A stretch of DNA of 64,000 nt from Arthrobacter terricola. GTDB lineage: Bacteria; Actinomycetota; Actinomycetes; Actinomycetales; Micrococcaceae. A model generated the notes under the pieces. That model was not told where the DNA came from, made no database searches, and saw only the letters and a list, made by a program, of their open reading frames with translations. The position numbers and the translations under genes were made by a program. Of the stretch, positions 8,846 to 17,937 are shown in pieces. The stretch is from positions 1 to 64,000 of the forward strand of contig NZ_SMRU01000011.1 in NCBI RefSeq assembly GCF_004354015.1, read 5' to 3'. Each line of letters begins with the position of its first letter. Position 1 is the first letter of the stretch.

Positions 8846-9808
8846 ATGGCACGATCACGGCATTCGGATGCCCTCAGGGCAGCGCAGATGTACTACCTTC
8901 AAGACCTCACGATGGACGCGATTGCGCGGGAATTGCGGACCTCGCGTTCAACCGTTTCCCGGCTCTTGTCTTCGGCGCGCGAGTCCGGACTGGTACAGGT
9001 CCAGATCCGCAGCCCGTTCGATTCCGCGCCGGAACTGGAGCGCCTGATCCGTAGCCGCTACGGCGTCGACGCGCATGTGGTGCCCGTCCTGGAGACCCTC
9101 AATGAGGCGGAAACCTTGGAAAGAGTGGCCATCCAGGCGGCCAGGACCATCGGTCCGCTCGTAGATTCCAACGCCATCATCGGCGTTGCCTGGGGCGCGA
9201 CCATCAGTGCCGTCAGCAGGCACTTGACGCGCAAGATCACGCACGACAGCACTTTCGTGCAACTCAATGGGGCCGGGAACATGCAGACCACCGGCATCAC
9301 GTACGCCAGTGACATCATGCGCCGCTTCGGCCTTGCCTACGGCGCTCGGGTGGAACAGTTCCCCGTCCCAGCGTTCTTTGACCACGCCTCCACGAAGACT
9401 GCGATGTGGAATGAACGAAGCGTCCAGCGCGTGCTCGATCTCCAAGCGCGCATGGGCATCGCCATTTTCGGCGTTGGATCCGTCGATTCGGACTATCCGA
9501 GCCACGTTTATGCCGGCGGCTACCTGGACGAAACGGATCTCAACCTGTTGGCGGGCTCTGACGTGGTGGGCGATGTTGCCACTGTCTTCTTCCGGGCCGA
9601 CGGCTCATCGGATGGAATCACTTTGAACGAACGTTCCACCGGACCTAGCCACGAGCAATTGCGTCAGGTCCGGCGCCGCATCTGCGTCGTCTCCGGCGCG
9701 TCCAAAATCAACGGCCTGCGCGGTGCCCTCAACGCGCGCCTGGCGACCGACTTGATTGTTGACGAAGGTACGGCCAAACGCCTCGTGAGTTTCGATGGCA
9801 CATCCTGA
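8846..9808 (+). CDS. SorC-family sugar-binding transcriptional regulator
   Basis: The 320-residue protein has an N-terminal helix-turn-helix at about residues 22-50 (MDAIARELRTSRSTVSRLL) followed by a SorC-type effector domain from about residue 60 to the end, including GVAWGATISAVSRHL and SGASKINGLRGALN. This family normally senses phosphorylated sugars or polyols. It diverges from glpD, so it is the obvious candidate for control of glpDFK, with glycerol 3-phosphate or another triose/pentose phosphate as effector. Both the target and the effector are inferred. The ATG has no strong Shine-Dalgarno. Regulators known for glp genes elsewhere are of other families (DeoR-type GlpR, IclR-type GylR). 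Confidence 0.88.
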   Translation: MARSRHSDALRAAQMYYLQDLTMDAIARELRTSRSTVSRLLSSARESGLVQVQIRSPFDSAPELERLIRSRYGVDAHVVPVLETLNEAETLERVAIQAARTIGPLVDSNAIIGVAWGATISAVSRHLTRKITHDSTFVQLNGAGNMQTTGITYASDIMRRFGLAYGARVEQFPVPAFFDHASTKTAMWNERSVQRVLDLQARMGIAIFGVGSVDSDYPSHVYAGGYLDETDLNLLAGSDVVGDVATVFFRADGSSDGITLNERSTGPSHEQLRQVRRRICVVSGASKINGLRGALNARLATDLIVDEGTAKRLVSFDGTS

Positions 9809-9862
9809 CCATTTGGCATTTCCTTGGACATTCCCGGCGCAGAGGTAGGTAAAGTCAAGGCT

Positions 9863-10744
9863 ATGAAACCCTCGCCCAGGCTCAGTCTCAACAACGGCGT
9901 CATGATTGACCAGTTGGGATTCGGGCTCTACAAAGTGCCGCCGGCCGACGCCGCTTCCCTCGTGGCGACCGCCATCGGCGCCGGCTACAGGCATTTCGAT
10001 ACCGCGGCCATGTACGGAAATGAATACGGCGTGGGCCGTGGCATCGGCAGCGCAGTGATCCCGCCGGCCGCATTGGATGGACAGACGGGCGGCTCGGGGG
10101 AAAGCACACACCTGCTTTCCCGCGAAGACGTCTTCGTCACCACGAAAGTATGGAACGACGACCAAGGCTATGACGCTACGCTGCGAGCATTCGACGCCTC
10201 CATGGCCAGCCTGGGCTTGGACTACGTCGATCTGTACCTGATCCACTGGCCATGCGCAGGGCGCGGCCTGTACCAGGAAAGCTACCGTGCCATGGAAACC
10301 CTGTACCGGGAAGGCCGGGTCCGTGCCATCGGGGTTTCAAATTTCCAGGCCGCCCATCTCGAAGCCCTCATGCAAAAGGCCGAAGTGGTCCCCGCCGTCA
10401 ACCAAATCGAGCTCCACCCGTGGCTGCAGCAACCCCGGCTCAGGACCTTGCACGAACAACTGCGGATCCGTACCGCGGCCTGGAGCCCCCTGGGGCGCGG
10501 CGAGGTCCTTCACGATCCGGCCATTCGCGCCCTCGCCGACAAGTACGGAAAGACAGCTGCACAGATCGTCGTCCGCTGGCATATCCAACTCGGGAACATC
10601 GTGATTCCAAAGGCCAGCAGCGCGGCACGGATCCAGGAGAATTTCGACGTCTTCGGTTTCCAACTGGAACCCGCCGACATGGACGGACTCGCAGCACTAG
10701 AGCGTCACCACCGCACGGGGTCACACCCGGACAACGTCACGTAG
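9863..10744 (+). CDS. aldo/keto reductase
   Basis: NADPH-dependent reductase of carbonyl compounds, or the reverse. The 293-residue TIM-barrel protein has the catalytic tetrad Asp46, Tyr51, Lys95 and His128 (in GYRHFDTAAMYGNE, VFVTTKVW and LIHWP). The C-terminal NADP-binding run IPKASSAARIQENF is present. Between residues about 61 and 85 it has an unusual Gly/Ser-rich insertion before the Lys-bearing strand. I chose the ATG at 9863 because the protein then begins at the usual family start; a TTG at 9824 is also open. It begins 54 nt after the regulator gene and is followed by the hydrolase gene 10 nt later. The substrate is unknown. Confidence 0.9.
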   Translation: MKPSPRLSLNNGVMIDQLGFGLYKVPPADAASLVATAIGAGYRHFDTAAMYGNEYGVGRGIGSAVIPPAALDGQTGGSGESTHLLSREDVFVTTKVWNDDQGYDATLRAFDASMASLGLDYVDLYLIHWPCAGRGLYQESYRAMETLYREGRVRAIGVSNFQAAHLEALMQKAEVVPAVNQIELHPWLQQPRLRTLHEQLRIRTAAWSPLGRGEVLHDPAIRALADKYGKTAAQIVVRWHIQLGNIVIPKASSAARIQENFDVFGFQLEPADMDGLAALERHHRTGSHPDNVT

Positions 10745-10754
10745 GACCCGCCGA

Positions 10755-11699
10755 ATGGAACAAGTGGACAACCACTCCCCCAAACCCGAACAGACCTCCC
10801 CCAAGGAGTTTTTCAGCAAAAGCCTGGCCAACCGGACCAGAGCATCGGACATCGACCTTGACGGCAGCAACGTGGCCTATTGGTGCTATGAACCGGTGAC
10901 CACAACCCCCGCGACGCGGACAATCCTGGTAATCCACGGTTTCCGCGGTGACCACCATGGCCTGCTCCGGGTGGTGGACCACCTTCCGGAAATGCGGGTG
11001 ATCATGCCGGACCTCCCGGGCTTCGGCAGTTCGGAACCGTTTGCCGGCGACCCGCACACAGTAGAACGCTTCGGGAAGTTCATCACCGGCTTCATGGCGG
11101 CCCTGGAACTCGGCCCCGACACCGTGCTCCTGGGGCACTCCTTCGGTTCGATCATTGCCAGCCACTTCGCAGCCGCCAACCCCGGAGCCATCCGCCCGCT
11201 CATCCTGGTCAATCCCATCGCAGCGCCTGCTTTGGAAGGACCCAAGGGCATCATGACAAAGCTTGCGATCTTCTACTACCAGGCCTCCGCAACGCTCCCG
11301 CGCCGCCTGGGACTGGCACTCCTGCGGAGCCGGCTCATTGTCCGGATCATGAGCGCGGCCATGGCCAAGACCCGGGACAAGGAACTGCGTGCCTTCGTGC
11401 ACGGCCAACACGATGCGTACTTCTCGGCTTTCGCGGACCGCGCGAGCCTCCTCGAATCCTTCCGCGCCTCGGTGTCCAGCCACGTCGGCGAGGTCGCCGG
11501 CCAACTGGACCTCCCTGTCTTGCTGGTAGCCGGCGAGAAGGACGAGATCGCACTTCTCCGTGACCAGCACAAACTGATGGAACTGCTGCCCGATGGTGCG
11601 CTGGAAGTGATTCCCGGCGTCGGGCATTTAATCCATTACGAGACACCGGCGCCGGCCGCTGCCGCTATTCGCCGCTTCCTGGAGGAACACCCCGCGTGA
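10755..11699 (+). CDS. alpha/beta hydrolase
   Basis: A 314-residue alpha/beta-hydrolase-fold protein. The oxyanion-hole motif HGFRGDHHG is at residues 61-69, the nucleophile elbow GHSFG at 127-131 (Ser129), the acid probably Asp263 (AGEKDE) and the base His291 (GVGHLIHYE). A lid region spans roughly 160-245. Substrate specificity cannot be read from sequence; esters, lactones and haloalkane-type substrates are all possible. Its TGA overlaps the GTG of the following glycosyltransferase (GTGA), so the two are translationally coupled and may act in the same pathway. Confidence 0.9.
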   Translation: MEQVDNHSPKPEQTSPKEFFSKSLANRTRASDIDLDGSNVAYWCYEPVTTTPATRTILVIHGFRGDHHGLLRVVDHLPEMRVIMPDLPGFGSSEPFAGDPHTVERFGKFITGFMAALELGPDTVLLGHSFGSIIASHFAAANPGAIRPLILVNPIAAPALEGPKGIMTKLAIFYYQASATLPRRLGLALLRSRLIVRIMSAAMAKTRDKELRAFVHGQHDAYFSAFADRASLLESFRASVSSHVGEVAGQLDLPVLLVAGEKDEIALLRDQHKLMELLPDGALEVIPGVGHLIHYETPAPAAAAIRRFLEEHPA

Positions 11700-12781
11700 A
11701 AATCGTCATCGACGCCCGTTTCACCCGCACGGACCACCATGACGGCATCAGCCGCTACGGTGCGAGCCTCATCGCGGCAACGTCAAAGATCGCGGATGTC
11801 ACCATGCTCATCAGCGACAAACGCCAGCTCGCACTCCTGCCGGACGTCCCTTACGTGGAGATCGGCAGCCCGCTGTCCCCGCTTGAGCTGTTCGTCGCCC
11901 GCGCAGTCAACAAGCTGGATCCCGACGTCGTCGTGTGCCCGATGCAGACCATGGGCAGCATCGGGCGGAAGTACGGCCTGGTCCTGACTCTCCACGACCT
12001 CATTTACTACGAGCACCCGACGCCTCCCGGCTTCCTCCCGGCACCCGTCCGCGTGCTCTGGCGGCTCTACCACAAGGCGTACTGGCCTCAGCGCCTCCTG
12101 CTCAACCGTGCCGACGTCGTCGCCACCATCAGCCACACCACCGAGTCCCTCATGGCCAAATTCAGGTTGACCCGGCGACCCGTCCGTATCGTGGGCAACG
12201 CACCCCAGCCTGGCCAAACACCCCGGAATCCCGACGGCGGAGCAGAGAAATCCCTGCTCTACATGGGTTCGTTCATGCCATACAAGAATGTGGAAACCAT
12301 GGTCCAGGGCATGGCTGAACTGCCCGGATTCACCCTGCACCTCCTGAGCCGGATCACGCCCGAACGCCGCGCGGAACTTGAAGTCCTGGTCCCGCAGGGG
12401 GCGAATGTCCAGTTCCATAACGGTGTCACGGATGCGGAATACGACGCGCTGCTGCTCAAGACCACCGCACTCATCAGCCTGTCCAAGGCCGAAGGCTACG
12501 GCCTGCCGCTGGTTGAAGCCATGGCGTTGGGCACTCCTGTGATCGCGAGCGACATCCCGATCTTCCGCGAAGTGGGAGCCGATGCGGCAAGCTACGTAGA
12601 AGCGGAATCTCCCGCCGAATTTGCCGCAGCAGTCCGTGCCCTCGAGGACGAAGATGTCTGGAAAGCGGCGTCGCGCCGCTCCGTGGAGCGCGCGGCAGAT
12701 TTCACCTGGGACGAGTCGGCCCGCCAATTGCTGGCGGTAGCCGAAGAAGTGGTTGCGATCCGGCGTCGGAAGAAAAAGTAG
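11696..12781 (+). CDS. glycosyltransferase family 4 protein
   Basis: A 361-residue retaining GT-B transferase. The N-terminal acceptor domain starts KIVIDARFT and contains GISRYG. The nucleotide-sugar domain has SLLYMGSFMPYKN near 186-198 and the EX7E motif at Glu266-Glu274 (EGYGLPLVE). It probably moves a sugar from a nucleotide donor to a lipid or glycan at the inner membrane face; donor and acceptor are not determinable. It starts with GTG overlapping the hydrolase stop and ends in a basic tail (RRRKKK). The convergent priA stop is only 3 nt away, leaving no room for a separate terminator. Confidence 0.9.
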   Translation: MKIVIDARFTRTDHHDGISRYGASLIAATSKIADVTMLISDKRQLALLPDVPYVEIGSPLSPLELFVARAVNKLDPDVVVCPMQTMGSIGRKYGLVLTLHDLIYYEHPTPPGFLPAPVRVLWRLYHKAYWPQRLLLNRADVVATISHTTESLMAKFRLTRRPVRIVGNAPQPGQTPRNPDGGAEKSLLYMGSFMPYKNVETMVQGMAELPGFTLHLLSRITPERRAELEVLVPQGANVQFHNGVTDAEYDALLLKTTALISLSKAEGYGLPLVEAMALGTPVIASDIPIFREVGADAASYVEAESPAEFAAAVRALEDEDVWKAASRRSVERAADFTWDESARQLLAVAEEVVAIRRRKKK

Positions 12782-12784
12782 GCG

Positions 12785-14917
12785 CTACAGGACGTCAACG
12801 CCGTCGAGCCGCAATTGGACGGGGCCGGAGGTGCGCTTCGCCGCGCTGGCAGCCTTCGTGGCGCGCATCGTCCGAGTGGCGTGGGCCGCCTGCCCGTACG
12901 GGATGAAGAACAATGTGCGCACTTCGGCGTCGTGGTCTTGGCCCGGGGTACGCGAGGCTTCCCGTTGCACTTCTGCAAGGATGACGGGTGCGGGGCCCAC
13001 GGTACGCAACTGGATGTCCCTCGCCAGGCTTTCCGTGAAGTGCACGACGTCGGCGCGCTGGCCGGTGACGGACGCGATCCGCACGGCCGGTGGCAAGTGG
13101 AGTTCCTGCCGGAGTGATAGCTCGCGGGCGGCGTAGCCTGCCGGATCCCAACGAACCAGCGCGCCGGCCGCTGTGGTGTCGTCCGCCGTGACTACCACCA
13201 GGCCGCCTTCATCCGCCGGACGAACAAGGGCTGCCGCGTTGAACCACCGGCGCACCGTGTCCTCGCCTGCACGTAGGTTCTCCCTGCGCAGCAACGAGTT
13301 GCCGTCCAGGAGGAGTGCCGCAGCATATCCACCAGGGGCGACGGGTTCGGCTCCCACGGTTGCAACCACGAGCGCATGGGAATCGTTCACGGATGCCTTG
13401 ACTTGATCACCCGAGGACGTCACTACGGTCTTTCCCGGAAAAGCCCTCCCCAGTTCCTCTGCCGTCCGGAGTACGCCGCTAGCCCCCTTACGCAGCCGGA
13501 CACCCCCGCATGAACGGCAACGCCAATCGGGAGCCGGAACGGAACACCAACGGCACTGTGGAGGAGCCGATTGCCCGGCAACGGCGAGCGGTCCTTGGCA
13601 GTGGGTGCACCGGGCCGGTTCGCGGCACGTTTCGCAAACCAACGACGGCGCATAGCCGGCCCTGGCCACCTGGACCAGGACGGGGCCGCGCTCAAGGCCT
13701 TCCTTGGCCGCCCGCCAAGCCGCACCGGGCAAGCGGGCGATTCGTGCCAGCGGATCCCGCTCTTGTTCGAAACTGTCCGCGGTATTTAGCACGCGCGCCG
13801 TGTTGGCGCGGACGACGGAGCGTGGAGCTTCCACCGGAACGGCCCAGGCGACGTCGATGAGCCGCTGAAGTTCGGTGCTGCGGCTGTGGGCGGCGCCCAG
13901 GAACGCCGCGGATTCCTGTTCCGAACGAAGCAGCAGGATTTCCCGGGTGTGCGCGTAAGGTGCGCGCTGGTCGATGTGGAGGTCGTCGCCGTCGTCCCAA
14001 CACGCCACGAGCCCAAGATCCTGCACGGGAGCGTAGGCCGCGGAACGCGTCCCCACCGCTACTTTGGCAGAACCGCTGAGGAGCCTGAGATAGCTCCGGT
14101 ACCGCGGCGTCGGGCCGTCGTCGGCAGTCAACCGTGCCACGTCCTCGGCAGGCAGTACCGCGAGGAGCGCCGCTTCCATGCGGTCGAGATCGCGGTAGTC
14201 GGGAACGACGACGACGGCGCCACGCCCCGAGGACCGTACTGCTGCCACGGCCGAGGCCACGAGCTCCGGCCAGGCTGTGGGTCCGAACCCCTTCAACGCC
14301 GTCAACACTGCCCTGGGCGAGCCCCCGCTGGCGAGATGGCGCAGGTACGAAGCACCGTTGGTATAGGAACCCCACGCGGCATGTGCCGGACTGGCCGCTG
14401 GGGAGTTCTGGGCGACGCCCGGAGTTTCAACAGGATCGTCGCCGATCGCGTCACCGGCGAGGAACATCTTCTCAAGCCGTGCGACCCGTGGAGGAATTGC
14501 CGTGCGGAGGACATCGCTCAGCGTTCCGGCGTAGCGTGCAGCCAAGTTCGACGCGAGTTCGAGCATGGAGGGCGGCAACACCTGCAACGGTGACACCACT
14601 TTGAGGAGCGGTGACAGCGAATGACCGCCCTCCGACGACACTACGCGGTCGACGACGTAACCGTTGAGTTCCTGCCCACTGAACCGCACCTTGACGCGCA
14701 CGCCCGGCAGCGCGGCGTCGTCCAGTTCGGCGGGGACGCTGTAATCAAAAGGCCGGTCCAGGTGCGGCAGCGGCGATTCGATGACGACGCGCGCCACGGG
14801 ATTGGTTTCCGCGAGGGCCGGACCCGTTCCTGCCCGCGCGGGAAAGCCCTGCAGGAGGGATGGCTGCCGTGCAGGACCATGTGACGCGGAAAGGGCAAAC
14901 AGCGGGTCCTCGCTCAT
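12785..14917 (-). CDS. priA: probable primosomal protein N' (PriA), helicase motifs degenerate
   Basis: PriA restarts replication at collapsed forks. This 710-residue actinobacterial form keeps the N-terminal 3'-DNA-binding domain (VIESPLPHLDRPFDYSVP at about 46-63) and all eight zinc-binding cysteines (428, 431, 437, 440, 455, 458, 467, 470). It lacks the helicase nucleotide site: where GxTGSGKT is expected there is LTALKGFGPT near 205-214, and the DEEH box is WDDGDDLH at 307-314. It is probably a fork-binding scaffold without unwinding activity, as noted for other actinobacterial PriA. The ATG at 14917 has GGGAGG 8 nt upstream, preferred over a GTG at 14926. Last gene of the pyrR-to-priA cluster. 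Confidence 0.92.
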   Translation of the reverse strand: MSEDPLFALSASHGPARQPSLLQGFPARAGTGPALAETNPVARVVIESPLPHLDRPFDYSVPAELDDAALPGVRVKVRFSGQELNGYVVDRVVSSEGGHSLSPLLKVVSPLQVLPPSMLELASNLAARYAGTLSDVLRTAIPPRVARLEKMFLAGDAIGDDPVETPGVAQNSPAASPAHAAWGSYTNGASYLRHLASGGSPRAVLTALKGFGPTAWPELVASAVAAVRSSGRGAVVVVPDYRDLDRMEAALLAVLPAEDVARLTADDGPTPRYRSYLRLLSGSAKVAVGTRSAAYAPVQDLGLVACWDDGDDLHIDQRAPYAHTREILLLRSEQESAAFLGAAHSRSTELQRLIDVAWAVPVEAPRSVVRANTARVLNTADSFEQERDPLARIARLPGAAWRAAKEGLERGPVLVQVARAGYAPSLVCETCREPARCTHCQGPLAVAGQSAPPQCRWCSVPAPDWRCRSCGGVRLRKGASGVLRTAEELGRAFPGKTVVTSSGDQVKASVNDSHALVVATVGAEPVAPGGYAAALLLDGNSLLRRENLRAGEDTVRRWFNAAALVRPADEGGLVVVTADDTTAAGALVRWDPAGYAARELSLRQELHLPPAVRIASVTGQRADVVHFTESLARDIQLRTVGPAPVILAEVQREASRTPGQDHDAEVRTLFFIPYGQAAHATRTMRATKAASAAKRTSGPVQLRLDGVDVL

Positions 14918-15036
14918 GCGTGCCACCTCCCTGGGTACCGGCCGGAGACAAATCCGGTTCCGTTGCTCATCCTTGAATCAAGCCAAGCATGTACCACTGA
15001 CAATTTTGTCCCGGCCGCATTCCTCGGATGTACGAC

Positions 15037-16263
15037 TCAGGCGTTGAAGAACTCCTTGAGTTCGTCCACCCGGTCCAACCGTTCCCAAGTGAAGTCGGGC
15101 TCGTCGCGGCCGAAGTGGCCATGTGCGGCCGTCTTGGCGTAGATGGGACGCTTGAGGTCGAGGGCATCGATGATTGCCCGGGGACGGAGGTCGAAGATCT
15201 CTGAGATGGCTTCACTGATCTTGGCCGGATCAACTGTCTCCGTACCGAAGGTTTCCACGTAGGTGCCCACCGGCCGCGCTTGGCCGATCGCATAAGCGAT
15301 CTGGATCTCAGCACGCTTGGCCAGGCCAGCAGCCACGACGTTCTTGGCCACCCAGCGCATCGCGTAGGCCGCGGAACGGTCCACCTTCGACGGATCCTTG
15401 CCGGAGAAAGCACCGCCGCCGTGGCGGGCAAAGCCCCCGTAGGTGTCAACGATGATCTTGCGGCCGGTCAACCCGGCGTCGCCCACGGGACCGCCAATGA
15501 CGAAGGCTCCGGCGGGGTTCAGGATGTTCTTGATGTGGGAAATGTCCAGGTTGGACAGCGCCATGACGGGGTCGATCACGTGGGTGGCGAGGTCCGCACG
15601 CAGCTGATCGAGGCTGGTTCCTTCGGCGTGCTGGCTGGAAATCACGACAGTTTCAACCGAGACAGGACGATCGCCGTCGTATCCGACCGTGACCTGGGTC
15701 TTGCCGTCGGGGCGCAAGTATGCCAGTTCGCCGCTCTTGCGGACTTCCGTGAGGCGCTCGGAGAGCCGGTGCGCGAGCCAGATCGGGGTCGGCATGTAGG
15801 ACGGCGTTTCGTCGCTCGCGTAGCCGAACATGATGCCTTGGTCGCCCGCGCCCTGAAGGTCGTAGTCGTCCTCCTCGCGGCCTTCGCGCGCCTCGAGGGA
15901 ATTGAAGACGCCACCAGCGATGTCATTGGATTGCTGGCCGATCGAGACAGACACGCCGCAACGGGCGCCGTCGAAGCCATTGGCGGAGGAGTCATACCCG
16001 ATTCCCAGGATGGTCTCACGGACGATCTGTGGAATTTCGACGTACGCGTCCGTAGTGACTTCGCCTGCCACATGCACCAGCCCCGTGGTGGCCATGGTTT
16101 CGACGGCAACGCGAGACTCGGGATCTGCCGCCAAGAGGGCATCAAGGATGGCGTCGCTGATCTGGTCGCAGATCTTGTCCGGGTGCCCTTCCGTCACAGA
16201 CTCTGAGGTGAAGAGCCGGAGTTTGGACTGTGGAGGTTGGGGATGTTGCAGCGGTAAAGTCAC
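15037..16263 (-). CDS. metK: S-adenosylmethionine synthetase
   Basis: Makes S-adenosylmethionine from methionine and ATP; active as a tetramer in the cytoplasm. The 408-residue protein has [13 protein letters not shown] near residue 26, the [12 protein letters not shown] hexapeptide region near 140, and the phosphate-binding [19 protein letters not shown]. It starts with GTG; AAGG lies 7 nt upstream. A 94-nt gap separates it from coaBC and contains two near-identical direct repeats and a small palindrome. No SAM riboswitch was recognised. priA follows after 119 nt with nothing obvious in the gap. Confidence 0.97.
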   Translation of the reverse strand: MTLPLQHPQPPQSKLRLFTSESVTEGHPDKICDQISDAILDALLAADPESRVAVETMATTGLVHVAGEVTTDAYVEIPQIVRETILGIGYDSSANGFDGARCGVSVSIGQQSNDIAGGVFNSLEAREGREEDDYDLQGAGDQGIMFGYASDETPSYMPTPIWLAHRLSERLTEVRKSGELAYLRPDGKTQVTVGYDGDRPVSVETVVISSQHAEGTSLDQLRADLATHVIDPVMALSNLDISHIKNILNPAGAFVIGGPVGDAGLTGRKIIVDTYGGFARHGGGAFSGKDPSKVDRSAAYAMRWVAKNVVAAGLAKRAEIQIAYAIGQARPVGTYVETFGTETVDPAKISEAISEIFDLRPRAIIDALDLKRPIYAKTAAHGHFGRDEPDFTWERLDRVDELKEFFNA

Positions 16264-16307
16264 TCGACTACCTTACTCGGTTGGGGGCGACCGGCCTTCG
16301 CCGTGTG

Positions 16308-16349
16308 TCCCTGTGCTAAGGAACGGACGTTCCCTGTGTTAATGAACGG
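16308..16349. repeat. 19-nt direct repeats upstream of metK
   Basis: TCCCTGTGCTAAGGAACGG at 16308-16326 is repeated at 16331-16349 as TCCCTGTGTTAATGAACGG, 17 of 19 bases identical, with a 23-nt period (about two helical turns). At the junction GGAACG-ga-CGTTCC (16320-16333) forms a perfect palindrome. The arrangement suggests a regulator binding side by side in the coaBC-metK gap, or a repeat family. Confidence 0.65.
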
Positions 16350-16357
16350 GCGCGCGG

Positions 16358-17611
16358 CTACGTGACCGGCCGTACGCGCCCCAGTTCCGTACTGATGCGG
16401 TCAATCACGACGGCGGCAACATCCGTTTTGGTACCCGAAGCGCTCTGCGGGGCGGCGCCGTTGCCGGAGAGAATAATCACAGAGTTCTCGTCTTGGCCGA
16501 AGACCCGCCCTACACCTACTTGGTTGACTACCAGGAGGTCGCAGCCCTTGCGTTTGAGTTTGGCGGTGGCATGCTGGAGGACGTCGCCGTCCTCGTCGCC
16601 CGTTTCCGCGGCAAAACCGACGATCAATTGCGAACCCTTGTCCGCGTTCCGGCGTTCGACCAGTTCATGGAGGATGTCCGGGTTCTGCACGAGGTGCAGT
16701 ACGGGAGCGTCGTCGCCGTTGCTCTTCTTGATTTTGGTGTCGGACACTTCAGCGGGGCGGAAATCGGCCACTGCGGCGGCCATAATCACGACGTCGGAGC
16801 CGGAGGCGGCTTCCAGCGCGGCGTCGCGGAGTTCCAAGGCTGATTCCACCCGGACAACATCGACACCCGATGGCGGCAAGACATCCATGTGGGCGGCAAG
16901 GAACGTGACCCGGGCGCCTGCTTCGAGGGCCGCGGCGGCAAGGGCGACGCCTTGCTTGCCGGATGACCGGTTGCCCAGGAAGCGCACTGGGTCCAGTGCT
17001 TCCCGGGTTCCTCCCGCGGATATCGTGACAGTCCGGCCCGCGAGGGGCTTGGACCCCAGGACATCACTGGAATCGACGGCAGCGGTATCGCCGGCCAGTG
17101 CGATGGCGGCAGCGAATATCGTTTCGGGTTCCGGAAGCCGGCCCGGACCGGAATCAGGACCGGTGAGTCGACCGACTGCCGGTTCGAGGACCGTGATGCC
17201 GCGGCTGCGCAAGGTTTCGACATTCGCCCGCGTAGCCGCGTTCTGCCACATTTCTGTGTGCATCGCAGGAGCGAACAGCACCGGGCCGTGGGCCATGAGG
17301 AGCGTATTTGTGAGCAGGTCGTTTGCTTGTCCGGTGGCCGCCTTGGCGAGCAGGTCCGCCGTCGCCGGAGCGACGACGATGAGGTCGGCCTCGTGGCCGA
17401 GGCGCACGTGGTTGACCTTGTCGACGTCGTCGAACACGCTGTTGCTCACGGGGTTGCCCGAGAGGGCCTCCCACGTAGCTACGCCGACGAACCGGCCGGC
17501 CGCTTCGGTGGGGATGACCGTGACATGGTGTCCGGCCTCAGTAAAAAGCCGGAGGAGCGATGCAACCTTGTAGGCTGCGATCCCTCCCCCGACTCCGAGG
17601 ACTATGCGCAC
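16358..17611 (-). CDS. coaBC: bifunctional phosphopantothenoylcysteine decarboxylase / phosphopantothenate-cysteine ligase
   Basis: Two successive steps of coenzyme A synthesis. The N-terminal CoaC half (FMN-dependent decarboxylase) has GVGGGIAAYKV at the start, the catalytic-His segment KVNHVRLG, and PAMHTEMW; the usual active-site Cys loop reads TGPDSGPGR, with no Cys. The C-terminal CoaB half (from about residue 190) begins ISAGGTREALDPVRFLGNRSSGKQG and has the DTKIKKS lysines. At 417 residues it is full length. The GTG start has GGAGG 4 nt upstream. It follows rpoZ by 26 nt in the long leftward cluster. Confidence 0.96.
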   Translation of the reverse strand: MRIVLGVGGGIAAYKVASLLRLFTEAGHHVTVIPTEAAGRFVGVATWEALSGNPVSNSVFDDVDKVNHVRLGHEADLIVVAPATADLLAKAATGQANDLLTNTLLMAHGPVLFAPAMHTEMWQNAATRANVETLRSRGITVLEPAVGRLTGPDSGPGRLPEPETIFAAAIALAGDTAAVDSSDVLGSKPLAGRTVTISAGGTREALDPVRFLGNRSSGKQGVALAAAALEAGARVTFLAAHMDVLPPSGVDVVRVESALELRDAALEAASGSDVVIMAAAVADFRPAEVSDTKIKKSNGDDAPVLHLVQNPDILHELVERRNADKGSQLIVGFAAETGDEDGDVLQHATAKLKRKGCDLLVVNQVGVGRVFGQDENSVIILSGNGAAPQSASGTKTDVAAVVIDRISTELGRVRPVT

Positions 17612-17637
17612 GTGACCTCCGTCAACAGGCTGTCTTT

Positions 17638-17898
17638 TTACTCTGCGGGCTCGATCGGGGTGGAAACCAGCAGGCCTTCGTTGATCTCGCGCAAGGCGAT
17701 GGAAAGCGACTTTTCGTTGAGCTTCGTGTCGACCAGCGGGCCAACGTACTCGAAGAGGCCCTCGTGCAGCTGGGCGTAGTAGGCGTTGATCTGGCGCGCG
17801 CGCTTGGCGCCGAAAATCACCAGGCCGTACTTCGAATCGGCAGCAGCAAGCAGCGAATCGATCGGCGGGTTGATGATGCCTTCAAGGTTCGTGGACAC
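17638..17898 (-). CDS. rpoZ: RNA polymerase omega subunit
   Basis: Small subunit that helps fold and hold the beta-prime subunit of RNA polymerase. The 86-residue product has the conserved PPIDSLL segment and [22 protein letters not shown], which contacts beta-prime. The GTG start has GGAG 5 nt upstream. It lies 39 nt after gmk and just before coaBC, the order found across actinobacteria and many other bacteria. Confidence 0.96.
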   Translation of the reverse strand: MSTNLEGIINPPIDSLLAAADSKYGLVIFGAKRARQINAYYAQLHEGLFEYVGPLVDTKLNEKSLSIALREINEGLLVSTPIEPAE

Positions 17899-17937
17899 GA
17901 AATCTCCAAATTCTAGCGGGCTGACAAGTGCTAGCGC

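Noticed and set aside
16264..16357. SAM riboswitch before metK
   Set aside because: No SAM-I, SAM-II or SAM-IV-like core was recognised; only direct repeats are seen.
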